A stretch of DNA of 64,000 nt from Roseovarius atlanticus (lineage in GTDB: Bacteria; Pseudomonadota; Alphaproteobacteria; Rhodobacterales; Rhodobacteraceae). The first letter of the stretch is position 1. Each line of letters opens with the position of its first letter. The stretch spans positions 62,001 to 126,000 of the forward strand of contig NZ_LAXJ01000019.1 in assembly GCF_001441615.1 (NCBI RefSeq), in the 5' to 3' direction. Under the pieces are notes generated by a model, which did not search any database, was not told the DNA's origin, and saw only the letters and a program-made list of their open reading frames with translations. Positions 35,549-43,799 of the stretch are shown one piece after another. Both the position numbers and the translations under genes were made by a program.

Positions 35549-36219
35549 GCGCGGATGGTGAGACCCTGAAGCGTCTGATGCAGGCGCGCTATTCCTGCCG
35601 CGCCTTTCGGCCCGAGCCGGTGGAGGATGCCATTATCGAGCGGATCGTGGACACCGCGCGGCACACCGCCAGCTGGAACAACACCCAACCCTGGGAAGTG
35701 CTCGTGACGCGTGGCGCAGAGACGGAAAGCTTCCGTCAGGCCCTGCTGAGCGAGGTGCAGGCGGGCAAGCCGGGGCCGGACATGGACTGGCCCGAAAGCT
35801 ATCCTGGCGCCTTAGGCGAGCGGCGGCGGACCTGTGGTTATGCGCTTTACAACGCGGTCGGGATCGCGCGGGAGGATCGCGAGGCGCGGGCGCGGCAGTC
35901 GATGCGGAATTTCGAGCTGTTCGACGCGCCTCATGTAGCCATCCTGCATATCCCGCAGGTTCTGGGGCCTTATGGCGCGCTGGATGCCGGCGGGTTCCTG
36001 ACGGCCTTCATGCTGGCGGCGACGGCCGAAGGGCTTGGCACGATCGCGCAGGCGGCGGTGGCGGCCTATCCAAAAGTGATCCGGCGGCAGTTCGGACTGC
36101 CCGAAGACCACGCGATCCTGTGTGCGATTTCATTCGGCTATGCCGATGAGACGCACCCCGTGAACCAGTACCGCACCGAGCGCGAAGACATCGGTGCGAT
36201 CCTGTCGTTCAAGGGCTGA
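35545..36219 (+). CDS. nitroreductase family protein
   Basis: A 224-residue FMN enzyme of the nitroreductase fold: LMQARYSCRAFRPEPVEDAI at the N-terminus (FMN phosphate site), HTASWNNTQPWEVLVTRGAE for the isoalloxazine pocket, GGFLTAFMLAATAEGLGTIA in the dimer core, and an end PVNQYRTEREDI containing the conserved C-terminal arginine. It is probably an NAD(P)H-dependent reductase of nitro, quinone or enone compounds. The start overlaps the zinc-ribbon stop (ATGA), making it the last gene of the envelope cluster. It belongs to a different subgroup from the gene at 2287. Confidence 0.87.
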   Translation: MSADGETLKRLMQARYSCRAFRPEPVEDAIIERIVDTARHTASWNNTQPWEVLVTRGAETESFRQALLSEVQAGKPGPDMDWPESYPGALGERRRTCGYALYNAVGIAREDREARARQSMRNFELFDAPHVAILHIPQVLGPYGALDAGGFLTAFMLAATAEGLGTIAQAAVAAYPKVIRRQFGLPEDHAILCAISFGYADETHPVNQYRTEREDIGAILSFKG

Positions 36220-36229
36220 GGCCGGACCT

Positions 36230-38128
36230 TCAGGCGGCGTCGGCCTTGGGCTTGGCGTCGGCCCATTCCCACGGGCGGGTGAATTCGCCCAGGCATTGCG
36301 AGATCGCCGCCTCGTCCGCGTCGCCGGTTTTCGACAGGCGGGCCACCAGACCGCGCTTCTTGTCGTCGATCACCTCGGTAACCTCGGCGTTGATGCCAGC
36401 GTCTGCCAGCGCGGCATTGTAGACGCGCGTTATCGCCCGCTTGCGCAGATCAGGCTTGAAGACCTTGCCGACAGCGGTTTTCGGCAGTTCGTCCAGCACC
36501 TCGATATATTTCGGGATGGCGGCGCGTTCGTGGACATGCACCTTGCAATGTTCCAGCAGCGCGGCGCTATCCACCGAGCCGCCCGAGACCAGTTCGACAT
36601 AGGCGCAAGGCAACTCGCCCGAATGCGCGTCTGGCTGGCCGATGGCACCGGCGCCCGCGACCTCGGCATGGGCCATCAGCGCCTCTTCGATATCGGCGGG
36701 GTCGATGTTGTGGCCGCCGCGAATGATCAGATCCTTGGCGCGGCCGGTGATCCAGAGGTATCCGTCGCCGTCGATCCGGCCCAGGTCGCCGGTGCGCAGA
36801 TAGACCTCGTGATGGTAGAGGTCCTTATTCTTGGCGGCCTCGGTATAGGTGTTGCCGGCAAAGACGCCCGGGTTGGCGATGCAGATCTCGCCCACCTCGT
36901 CGGGGCCGCATTCGGTGCCGTCGGTCTTGTAGATCTTGACGTCGGTATAGGGCAGGGGGACGCCGACGCTGCCGACCTTCTTTTCGCCCGTGGGCGGGTT
37001 GCAGGAAACCAGGCATGTGGCCTCGGTTAGGCCGTAGCCCTCGATCACGGTCATGCCGGTGGCGGATTCGAAGCGTTTGAACAGCTCCAGCGGCATGGGC
37101 GCGGAGCCCGAGAAGGCGTTTTTCACCTTCGAGATATCGGCGTTCACCTTGCGCTGCATCAGCGCGGCGGTGGCGGTGGGCACGGTGATGACGAAGGTCG
37201 TGCCCCAGCGTTCCAGCAGCTTCCAGAAGTTGTCGAACACGCCGTCGCCGCGATAGCCCGCAGGGGTGGGAAAGACCACATGCGAGCCGGACTTGATCAT
37301 CGCCATCAGAATCACGTGGCAGGCGAAGACGTGGAACAAGGGAAGCGGGCACATGATACTGTCATGCTCGTCAAACAGCAGCCGATGGCCCAGCCAGCCG
37401 TTATAGACCATGCCGGAATACTTGTGCTGGGCGACCTTGGGCATCCCGGTGGTGCCACCGGTGTGGAAATAGGCGGCGACGCGGTCGGTGGCGCTGTCCT
37501 CGAAGGCCAGCGTCTTGGGGTGCTTGCGGGCCTCGGCGTTGAAATTCTTGACGTCGGCGTGGTGGTTGTCGGGATTCTTGGGGCGAATGAGCGGGACGAT
37601 CCAGCTTTTGGGCGGCGTCAGGTAGCGGACAAGATCGACCTCCAGCACCGTGTGCACGCGCGGCGCGTTGCGCACGGCCTCGGCCATTTTCTGGGCCACG
37701 TCGGTTTTCGGGAAGGACCGCAAGGTCACGACCACGCGGGCGTCGGTTTCGCGCAGGATCGCGCCGATCTGTTCGGGCTCGAGCAGGGGGTTGATCGGGT
37801 TGGCGATGCCCGCGACCATGGCGCCGATCGTGGCGATGGCGGTTTCCAGGCAGTTGGGCATGACGAGGGCAATCACGTCATCCTGTGAAATTTTCAGGCT
37901 GCGAAAGAGGTTCGCGGCCTGGCAGACACGCCCGTGAAACTCGGCCCAGGTCAGCGTCTGCGCCTTGTCCGTGGGGCCAGACAGAAGCTGGTAACTGACC
38001 GCCGGACGATCCGGAAAGGCCGCGGCGGTGTCCGCCAGCATCCGGTAGACCGTCTTGGGCAGGTCGCGCGCCTCCCACGGCATTTCTTGCTGGATAGCGA
38101 TCACGTCCTGGCGTGTCGAAAATGTCAT
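36230..38128 (-). CDS. acyl-CoA synthetase (AMP-binding)
   Basis: A 632-residue ANL-superfamily ligase that activates a carboxylic acid to its CoA thioester through an acyl-adenylate. Motifs: P-loop YFHTGGTTGMPKVAQ, A5 motif IEGYGLTEATC, A7 and A8 motifs LRTGDLGRIDGDGYLWITGR and AKDLIIRGGHNIDP, and the catalytic A10 lysine in LPKTAVGKVFKPDLR. No transmembrane segment. Acyl specificity (medium or long chain, or aromatic) cannot be read. GGGAGGAG precedes the ATG at 38128; the open frame runs 40 codons further without such a site. It is divergent from the iron-binding protein gene. Confidence 0.9.
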   Translation of the reverse strand: MTFSTRQDVIAIQQEMPWEARDLPKTVYRMLADTAAAFPDRPAVSYQLLSGPTDKAQTLTWAEFHGRVCQAANLFRSLKISQDDVIALVMPNCLETAIATIGAMVAGIANPINPLLEPEQIGAILRETDARVVVTLRSFPKTDVAQKMAEAVRNAPRVHTVLEVDLVRYLTPPKSWIVPLIRPKNPDNHHADVKNFNAEARKHPKTLAFEDSATDRVAAYFHTGGTTGMPKVAQHKYSGMVYNGWLGHRLLFDEHDSIMCPLPLFHVFACHVILMAMIKSGSHVVFPTPAGYRGDGVFDNFWKLLERWGTTFVITVPTATAALMQRKVNADISKVKNAFSGSAPMPLELFKRFESATGMTVIEGYGLTEATCLVSCNPPTGEKKVGSVGVPLPYTDVKIYKTDGTECGPDEVGEICIANPGVFAGNTYTEAAKNKDLYHHEVYLRTGDLGRIDGDGYLWITGRAKDLIIRGGHNIDPADIEEALMAHAEVAGAGAIGQPDAHSGELPCAYVELVSGGSVDSAALLEHCKVHVHERAAIPKYIEVLDELPKTAVGKVFKPDLRKRAITRVYNAALADAGINAEVTEVIDDKKRGLVARLSKTGDADEAAISQCLGEFTRPWEWADAKPKADAA

Positions 38129-38257
38129 GGTGTCTCCTCCCGTAGCGCGACTTCGTGCGCCCTTTTCTCCCGTTCGGGCAGCATGGTCACGAATTGCAGG
38201 GCGCGCAAGTTTTACGCTGCGTATTCTTGCCGTCTGCGGCGTGGTCAAAAACGTCTC

Positions 38258-38274
38258 TTGACTCTTTTAGTCGG
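38258..38274 (+). promoter_or_regulatory. dyad upstream of the iron-binding protein gene
   Basis: TTGACTCTTTTAGTCGG contains a perfect GACT/AGTC dyad around five bases, 54 bases before the start of the Fe(3+) binding protein gene. It resembles my memory of the Iron-Rhodo-box operator of Rhodobacterales. It could instead simply contain a -35 TTGACT. Only one site was seen. Confidence 0.35.
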
Positions 38275-38327
38275 AAAATTCATCAGTAACCTACAAATTC
38301 ACTCAGAAAAAGAAAGGCTGTTACTTG

Positions 38328-39350
38328 ATGGCTAATCTGACCTCTCGTTCCCTTGTTGCCGCCCTGGCCCTGACCGGCGTGGCCGTGCCAGCCCTCGCGC
38401 AAGAGGTGAACGTCTATTCCTCGCGTCACTACGACACCGACGACGCGCTTTATGACGCGTTCACCGAGGAGACCGGGATCACGGTGAACCGGATCGAGGC
38501 CGATGCGGACGAGTTGATTGCGCGGCTTGAGGCCGAGGGCGAGAACAGCCCCGCCGACGTGCTGATTACCGTGGACGCGGGCCGCATGGCGCGGGCCGAG
38601 GAGCTGGACCTGCTGGCGCCCTACGAGTCGCAGACCATCGAGGACCGCATTCCGGATCACCTCGAGCATCCCGACAACCTGTGGTACGGCATCGCGCAGC
38701 GCGCGCGGATCATCTATTACGACAAGGAAAAGGTGGAAAACCCGCCGCAGACCTATGAAGAGCTGGCCGATCCCGCGTGGGAAGGCAAGATCTGCATCCG
38801 GTCGTCCTCGAACATCTACAACCAGTCGCTGATGGCCTCGATCATCGAGACCCACGGCGAGGAAGCGGCCAAGGAGTGGGCGCAGGGTATCGTCAAAAAC
38901 ATGGCGCGCGACCCGCAGGGCGGCGACACCGACCAGCTGCGCGGCATCGTGTCGGGCGAATGCGAAGTGGCGGTGGGCAACCATTATTACTTCGTGCGCG
39001 GGTTTGAATCGGACGTCGAGGGCCTGAGCGACGGCATCGATCAGATCGGCTGGGTCTGGCCCAACCAGGACGGGCGCGGGACGCATGTGAACCTGTCGAC
39101 GGCGGCGATGCTGAAGACCGCGCCGAACCCCGAGAACGCGATGAAGCTGATGGAGTATTTCACCAGCGATACGGCGCAGACCAACCTTGCGACGGGCAAT
39201 CACGAATACCCCGCCGTCGAGGACGCGCCTGGCACGGCGACCACCGAGCGCCTGGGCGACTTCAAGCCGGACGAGACCACGCCCACCGCAGCCTTTAGCC
39301 GGAACGCGGCCAAGGCGCAGGAACTGTTCAACGCGGTCGGCTGGGACTGA
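38328..39350 (+). CDS. Fe(3+) ABC transporter substrate-binding protein
   Basis: A 340-residue periplasmic ferric-binding protein of the FbpA/FutA type. A signal peptide (MANLTSRSLVAALALTGVAV, cleaved after LAQ) is followed by VNVYSSRHYDTDDALYDAFT, a signature of FutA-like proteins with tyrosine ligands; RARIIYYDKEKV and GNHYYFVRGFESD add more tyrosines. The permease and ATPase genes are not adjacent, so it must work with transporter parts encoded elsewhere. AAAGG precedes the ATG; a TTG lies one codon upstream. A clear terminator follows. Confidence 0.9.
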   Translation: MANLTSRSLVAALALTGVAVPALAQEVNVYSSRHYDTDDALYDAFTEETGITVNRIEADADELIARLEAEGENSPADVLITVDAGRMARAEELDLLAPYESQTIEDRIPDHLEHPDNLWYGIAQRARIIYYDKEKVENPPQTYEELADPAWEGKICIRSSSNIYNQSLMASIIETHGEEAAKEWAQGIVKNMARDPQGGDTDQLRGIVSGECEVAVGNHYYFVRGFESDVEGLSDGIDQIGWVWPNQDGRGTHVNLSTAAMLKTAPNPENAMKLMEYFTSDTAQTNLATGNHEYPAVEDAPGTATTERLGDFKPDETTPTAAFSRNAAKAQELFNAVGWD

Positions 39351-39376
39351 TCCTTCTTTCGAGCAGGCAAGTTATG

Positions 39377-39404
39377 CGGCGTCCCCAATTGGGGGCGCCG
39401 TTTT
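39377..39404 (+). terminator. terminator of the iron-binding protein gene
   Basis: A 10-base-pair stem (CGGCGTCCCC with GGGGGCGCCG, one T-G pair) closes an AATT tetraloop and is followed by TTTTCGTT. It begins 26 bases after the stop codon; a textbook intrinsic terminator. Confidence 0.85.
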
Positions 39405-39480
39405 CGTTGACCGATGGTTTATTGCTTTCGGGATTTGTTAAGCGGTAGGAGCGGTCGTCAGCCCCTCTCGAAAGTGCCTC

Positions 39481-39499
39481 GCCCGGGTCTGGCCCGGGC
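39481..39499 (-). terminator. hairpin just downstream of leuA
   Basis: A perfect 7-base-pair G+C stem (GCCCGGG/CCCGGGC, loop of five) lies 12 bases past the leuA stop on the minus strand. No T tract follows, so termination is only possible. Confidence 0.4.
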
Positions 39500-39511
39500 A
39501 AGGCGGGCTTG

Positions 39512-41077
39512 TCAGCTTACATCCTTGTAGCTGACTTCCTTTTCGTTCTCGCCAAGCTTCGCACGGCGCGTCAACAAACGGTTGAGCGCGTTGATATAGG
39601 CCTTGGCGCTGGCGACCACGGTGTCGGTGTCTGCCGACTGGCCGGTGGCGATGTTGCCGCCTTCTTCCAGCCGGACAGAGACCGTGGCCTGTGCGTCGGT
39701 GCCCTCGGTCACGGCGTGCACCTGGTAGAGCGACAGGTGCGCGTCGTTGGGGTGCAACTGGCGCACGGCCTTGAACGTGGCGTCCACGGGGCCGTCGCCT
39801 TGCTCGGTCGCGGAGGTTTCCTTGCCGTCGATGGACATGACCATCTCGGCCTCGGCCTGTCCGCCCGTGCCGCAGACCACGCGCAGGGATTTCAGAACAA
39901 GGCGGTCATTTTCGGCGTCCTCGCCGGCGGTGACCAGCGCGATCAGGTCTTCGTCGAACACCTCTTTCTTGCGGTCGGCCAGTTCCTTGAACCGCACGAA
40001 AACATCGCTCAGCTGATTCTCGGCCAGCTCGATCCCGAGGTTTTTCAGCTTCGACCGCAACGCGGCGCGGCCCGAATGCTTGCCCATGACGATGTTGGTT
40101 TCCGTCAGGCCCACATCCTCGGGGCGCATGATCTCGAACGTCTCGGCGTTCTTCAGCATTCCATCCTGGTGAATGCCGGATTCGTGGGCGAACGCGTTCT
40201 TGCCGACGATGGCCTTGTTCGGCTGCACCTGAAAGCCCGAGACGGTGGCGACCCGGCGGGACAGATGCATGATCTTCGTACTGTCGATGCGCGTGTGATA
40301 GGGCAGGATGTCGTTGCGGACCTTCATGGCCATCACGACCTCTTCCAGCGCGGTGTTGCCGGCGCGTTCGCCCAAGCCGTTGATCGTGCACTCGATTTGC
40401 CGCGCGCCACCTTCGACGGCGGCCAGCGAGTTGGCCGTGGCCATGCCGAGATCGTTGTGGCAGTGGGTTGCGAAAACCACCTCGTCGGCGCCGGGCACCT
40501 CGGCTATCAGGCGGCGAATCAGGTCGGCGCTTTCGACCGGCGCGGTGTAACCGACGGTATCGGGGATGTTGATCGTGGTGGCCCCGGCCTTGATGGCGAT
40601 CTCGACCACGCGGGCGAGGTAATCCCACTCGGTCCGCGTCGCATCCATTGGGGACCATTGCACATTGTCGCAAAGGTTGCGCGCGTGCGTCACCGTCTCG
40701 TGGATGCGCTCGGCCATTTCATCCTTGGTCAAGTTCGGGATGGCGCGGTGCAGGGGCGACGTGCCGATAAAGGTATGAATGCGGGGCTGGGCCGCGTGCT
40801 TCACGGCCTCCCAGCAGCGGTCGATATCCTTGAGATTGGCGCGCGCGAGCCCGCAGATCACGCTGTTTTTCGCGTTCCTGGCGATCTCGGAAACGGCACG
40901 GAAGTCGCCTTCGGACGCGATGGGAAAGCCGGCCTCGATGATGTCGACGCCCATTTCGTCCAGAAGGCCGGCGATTTCCAGCTTTTCGGCATGGGTCATG
41001 GTGGCGCCGGGGGATTGTTCGCCGTCGCGCAAGGTGGTGTCGAAGATCACCACGCGGTTTTCGTCTGAAGTGGTCAT
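39512..41077 (-). CDS. leuA: 2-isopropylmalate synthase
   Basis: A 521-residue enzyme for the first committed step of leucine synthesis, condensing acetyl-CoA with 2-ketoisovalerate. The TIM-barrel catalytic domain begins VVIFDTTLRDGEQSPGATMT and contains the metal-ligand motif FATHCHNDLGMATANSLAAV and GLGERAGNTALEEVVMAM. The C-terminal regulatory domain (about 390-500, SIDGKETSATEQGDGPVDAT) is the leucine-feedback LeuA allosteric domain. The length matches the long LeuA type. Upstream lies a leucine-rich leader peptide and a nested RNA hairpin, so attenuation by leucine supply is likely. Confidence 0.95.
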   Translation of the reverse strand: MTTSDENRVVIFDTTLRDGEQSPGATMTHAEKLEIAGLLDEMGVDIIEAGFPIASEGDFRAVSEIARNAKNSVICGLARANLKDIDRCWEAVKHAAQPRIHTFIGTSPLHRAIPNLTKDEMAERIHETVTHARNLCDNVQWSPMDATRTEWDYLARVVEIAIKAGATTINIPDTVGYTAPVESADLIRRLIAEVPGADEVVFATHCHNDLGMATANSLAAVEGGARQIECTINGLGERAGNTALEEVVMAMKVRNDILPYHTRIDSTKIMHLSRRVATVSGFQVQPNKAIVGKNAFAHESGIHQDGMLKNAETFEIMRPEDVGLTETNIVMGKHSGRAALRSKLKNLGIELAENQLSDVFVRFKELADRKKEVFDEDLIALVTAGEDAENDRLVLKSLRVVCGTGGQAEAEMVMSIDGKETSATEQGDGPVDATFKAVRQLHPNDAHLSLYQVHAVTEGTDAQATVSVRLEEGGNIATGQSADTDTVVASAKAYINALNRLLTRRAKLGENEKEVSYKDVS

Positions 41078-41097
41078 GTCATGTCTCGTGTTTTGGT

Positions 41098-41172
41098 CCT
41101 AAGCCTGTGGCGCGAAAGGCTACTCCTCTGAGCGGTCGCGCCGGATCAGGGCACGCTCAGAGGCGGCTTAGG
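41098..41172 (-). promoter_or_regulatory. nested hairpin in the leuA leader (attenuator candidate)
   Basis: The inner stem pairs 41125-41134 with 41154-41163 (CCTCTGAGCG/CGCTCAGAGG, 10 base pairs). The outer stem pairs 41098-41105 with 41165-41172 (CCTAAGCC/GGCTTAGG, 8 base pairs). The 5' arms (minus strand) contain the last leucine codons and the stop of the leader peptide, so ribosome position would decide which stem forms. No clear U tract follows, so the exact mechanism is open. Confidence 0.6.
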
Positions 41173-41255
41173 AGCAGACGCGCGGAAAGGCAAGCCGCCG
41201 GGGCGGGGCTTGCGGGGCCGTGGATATGGCGGCGCGTAGACATGACGCAGAGCAT
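41157..41255 (-). CDS. leuL: leucine-rich leader peptide of leuA
   Basis: A 32-codon frame (MLCVMSTRRHIHGPASPAPA then ACLSARLLLSRL, stop TGA), or 28 codons from the second ATG at 41243. Five of the last ten sense codons are leucine (CTT, CTG, CTC, CTA, CTC), including the CTA codon expected to be rare in this G+C-rich genome. It ends 80 bases before the leuA ATG and overlaps the 5' arms of the nested hairpin. No strong ribosome site is visible for either ATG, which is the weakest point. Confidence 0.6.
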   Translation of the reverse strand: MLCVMSTRRHIHGPASPAPAACLSARLLLSRL

Positions 41256-41341
41256 AGGCACGATTGGCGGCGTTGAAAACCCCCGATCTGGCGGCGATTT
41301 GCGCCTTGAAGCAGGGGTGCCGCCCGCTAGCTCTTGGCGTC

Positions 41342-42007
41342 ATGAAAGATGCATTGGTGATAGGCGCCTCGGGTGGGATCGGATCGGCCCTCGTGGCCGA
41401 GTTGGAAAACCGCGATGTGCGGGTGACAGGACTGTCACGGTCGGCCGACGGGCTGGACGTGACGGACGAGGCGTCGGTCAAGGTGCATCTGGGGGCTTTG
41501 GACGGCGAGTTCGATCTTGTCTTCGTGGCCACCGGCGCGCTGGAACTGGACGGGCGCGGGCCCGAGAAGTCATTGAAAGAATTGACAGCTGACGCGATGG
41601 AAGCGCAGTTCCGGGTGAATTGCGTGGGGCCATCTTTGGTGCTCAAGCATAGTGTTCGGCTGTTGCCGCGCGACCGGGAATGCCGGTTTGCCGCCCTGTC
41701 GGCGCGCGTCGGGTCGATCGGGGATAACGGCCTGGGTGGCTGGTACGGTTACCGCACGGCCAAGGCGGCGGTGAACCAGATGATCCACGGCGGGGCGATC
41801 GAACTGAGCCGCACGCACAGGCAGTCGATCTGCGTCGCGCTGCATCCCGGCACGGTGGAGACGCCGCTGACGGAAAAGTTCGCGGGCGGGCACACAACGG
41901 TGACGCCCGAGGCGGCAGCGACGAACCTTCTGGATGTGCTTGCGGGGCTAACCCCCGAGAATACCGGGCAATTCTTTGATTGGGCCGGGGAGCCGGTGCC
42001 GTGGTGA
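41342..42007 (+). CDS. short-chain dehydrogenase/reductase
   Basis: A 221-residue classical SDR. NAD(P) binding motif VIGASGGIGSAL at residues 7-18, substrate-side serine in ALSARVGSI, and the catalytic YxxxK in WYGYRTAKAAVNQM. The motif LHPGTVETPLTEKF after the active site is typical of the CsgA/YdfG-like group. The substrate is unknown. Its TGA overlaps the GTG start of the photolyase by four bases, so the two are translationally coupled, a pairing also seen in other roseobacters from memory. The start MKDALVIGASGG is preferred to a longer frame from 41264. Confidence 0.87.
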   Translation: MKDALVIGASGGIGSALVAELENRDVRVTGLSRSADGLDVTDEASVKVHLGALDGEFDLVFVATGALELDGRGPEKSLKELTADAMEAQFRVNCVGPSLVLKHSVRLLPRDRECRFAALSARVGSIGDNGLGGWYGYRTAKAAVNQMIHGGAIELSRTHRQSICVALHPGTVETPLTEKFAGGHTTVTPEAAATNLLDVLAGLTPENTGQFFDWAGEPVPW

Positions 42008-43530
42008 AGCGGCTGATCCTGGTGCTGGGGGACCAGCTGAGCAAGACCCTGTCGGCGCTGCGTGAGGCCGACAAGGACAGCGACCTCGTGGTCATGGCCG
42101 AGGTGGCGGACGAGGCCAGTTACGTTGGGCATCATCCTAAGAAAATCGCGCTGATCTTTTCGGCCATGCGCCATTTTGCCGGAGAATTACAAGGCGATGG
42201 CTGGCAGGTGGCGTATTCGCGACTGGACGATGACGAGACGTCGAAATCCATCGTCGGCGAATTGATGCGACGTGGGCAGGAGCATGACACGACCGAGGTG
42301 GTCGCGACCCGGCCCGGTGAATGGCGATTGATCGAAGCTCTGGACAATGCGCCGCTGACTGTGAAGACCCTGCCCGATGACCGGTTCGTGGCCTCGCTCG
42401 ATGAGTTCAACACATGGGCCGAGGGACGCAAGTCCTTGAGGATGGAGTATTTCTATCGCGACATGCGGCGCAAGACGGGCCTGATGATGGAGGGGGATGA
42501 GCCGGCGGGCGAGAAGTGGAATTACGACCACGAGAACCGCAAGCCCGCGTCGGGCGACATGCTGCGCTCGACGCCGATGGAGTTCACGCCGGACCAGATC
42601 ACAGAGGAGGTTCTGAATCTGGTCGAGAAGAAATTCGACAAGAATTTCGGGGTGTTGCGTCCCTTTACTTATGCTGTGACCCGGGGGCAGGCGCTGCGGG
42701 CGCTGGATCATTTCGCCAAGAACCTGCTGGACTGTTTCGGCGATTATCAGGATGCGATGTTGCAGGACGACCGGTTTCTGCACCATTCGCTGTTATCGCA
42801 ATATTTGAACATCGGATTGCTGGATCCTGTGGAAATCTGCACCCGTGTGGAAGAAGAATGGAAAGCCGGGAACGTGCCGATCAATGCCGCTGAAGGCTTT
42901 ATCCGGCAGATCATCGGCTGGCGGGAATATGTGCGGGGGATCTATTTCCGGGAAGGTCCGGACTATGTGACGCGCAATGCGCTGGGGCATGAACGGGACC
43001 TGCCGTGGATGTATTGGGGCGGTGAGACGCATATGAACTGCGTCTCTCATGCCGTTGATCAGACACGGGAATTGGCTTATGCGCATCATATTCAAAGGCT
43101 GATGGTGACGGGCAATTTCGCCGTTCTGGCGGGGGTCGATCCGCACCAGGTGCACGAGTGGTACCTGGCCGTTTACCATGATGCGTATGAATGGGTGGAG
43201 GCGCCCAACGTGATCGGGATGAGCCAGTTTGCCGATGACGGGATCATTGCGTCGAAGCCCTATGTCAGTTCGGGCAATTACATCGACAAGATGTCGGATT
43301 ATTGTGGGTCCTGCGCCTATTCCGTCAAGGAGAAGACAGGCGAAAAGGCGTGTCCTTTCAATCTGTTATATTGGGACTTTCTTGTGCGGCACCGGGAGAA
43401 ATTCGCCGGCAATCCGCGCATGGGGCAGATGTATGCCACATGGGACCGAATGAAGGACGACCGCAAGGAGGCGGTTCTGGAAGGTGCGAAGCGGATTTTG
43501 GACCGGCTGGATGCGGGCGAGGTGGTGTGA
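42004..43530 (+). CDS. phrB: iron-sulfur bacterial cryptochrome/(6-4) photolyase
   Basis: A 508-residue member of the FeS-BCP/CryPro family (Agrobacterium PhrB, Rhodobacter CryB), which repairs (6-4) photoproducts or signals light with FAD, a lumazine antenna and a [4Fe-4S] cluster. The N-terminus LILVLGDQLSKTLSAL is the antenna domain. Cysteines at 346, 434, 437 and 450 (MNCVSH, CGSC, KACPFN) fall at PhrB cluster positions shifted by four. VTRGQALRALDHFAKNLLDC and NLLYWDFLVRHREKFAGNPR are typical. The GTG start overlaps the SDR stop. Confidence 0.92.
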   Translation: MKRLILVLGDQLSKTLSALREADKDSDLVVMAEVADEASYVGHHPKKIALIFSAMRHFAGELQGDGWQVAYSRLDDDETSKSIVGELMRRGQEHDTTEVVATRPGEWRLIEALDNAPLTVKTLPDDRFVASLDEFNTWAEGRKSLRMEYFYRDMRRKTGLMMEGDEPAGEKWNYDHENRKPASGDMLRSTPMEFTPDQITEEVLNLVEKKFDKNFGVLRPFTYAVTRGQALRALDHFAKNLLDCFGDYQDAMLQDDRFLHHSLLSQYLNIGLLDPVEICTRVEEEWKAGNVPINAAEGFIRQIIGWREYVRGIYFREGPDYVTRNALGHERDLPWMYWGGETHMNCVSHAVDQTRELAYAHHIQRLMVTGNFAVLAGVDPHQVHEWYLAVYHDAYEWVEAPNVIGMSQFADDGIIASKPYVSSGNYIDKMSDYCGSCAYSVKEKTGEKACPFNLLYWDFLVRHREKFAGNPRMGQMYATWDRMKDDRKEAVLEGAKRILDRLDAGEVV

Positions 43531-43675
43531 GTCGGGCGAGAGGTTAACAGCCCGAAAATCGCGAAAACCACGTCTGTATCGCGTCGGTATTCGCGTCGGT
43601 ATTGCGACGGTGCCAGCGTCAGAGCGCCGGGGTGAACAGGGCGTGCGGAGTTAACGAAAAATTAGCGGGGCGACG

Positions 43676-43714
43676 CGTGGGTTTTCACCCACCAGAGGTG
43701 GGTTTTCACCCACC
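43676..43714 (+). repeat. tandem 18-base palindromes
   Basis: CGTGGGTTTTCACCCACC (43676-43693) and GGTGGGTTTTCACCCACC (43697-43714) are separated by AGA. Each folds into a 6-7 base-pair stem. They lie 145-165 bases before the MORN stop, between convergent genes; similar GGTGGGT palindromes are common in Rhodobacteraceae intergenic DNA, from memory. Confidence 0.65.
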
Positions 43715-43745
43715 CTACGCGTGGAGCGGGGGGGCGGCACGCGGC

Positions 43746-43766
43746 ATCCCGGGCTTGACCCGGGAT
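43746..43766 (+). repeat. REP-like palindrome, ATCCCGGG type
   Basis: ATCCCGGG and CCCGGGAT arms around CTTGA, 8 base pairs. Related to the palindrome at 47906-47928 (ATCCTCGGG with CCCGAGGAT), so probably another branch of the same dispersed family. Confidence 0.55.
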
Positions 43767-43799
43767 CTCTTGTTGGAGCGTGGTGCCCCCTTGTGGCGA

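Noticed and set aside
39509..41068. A 519-codon plus-strand frame opposite leuA.
   Set aside because: Mirror of leuA codon usage, no start signal, no family features.
43676..43714. CRISPR-like repeats.
   Set aside because: Only two palindromes three bases apart; no spacers and no cas genes in the window.
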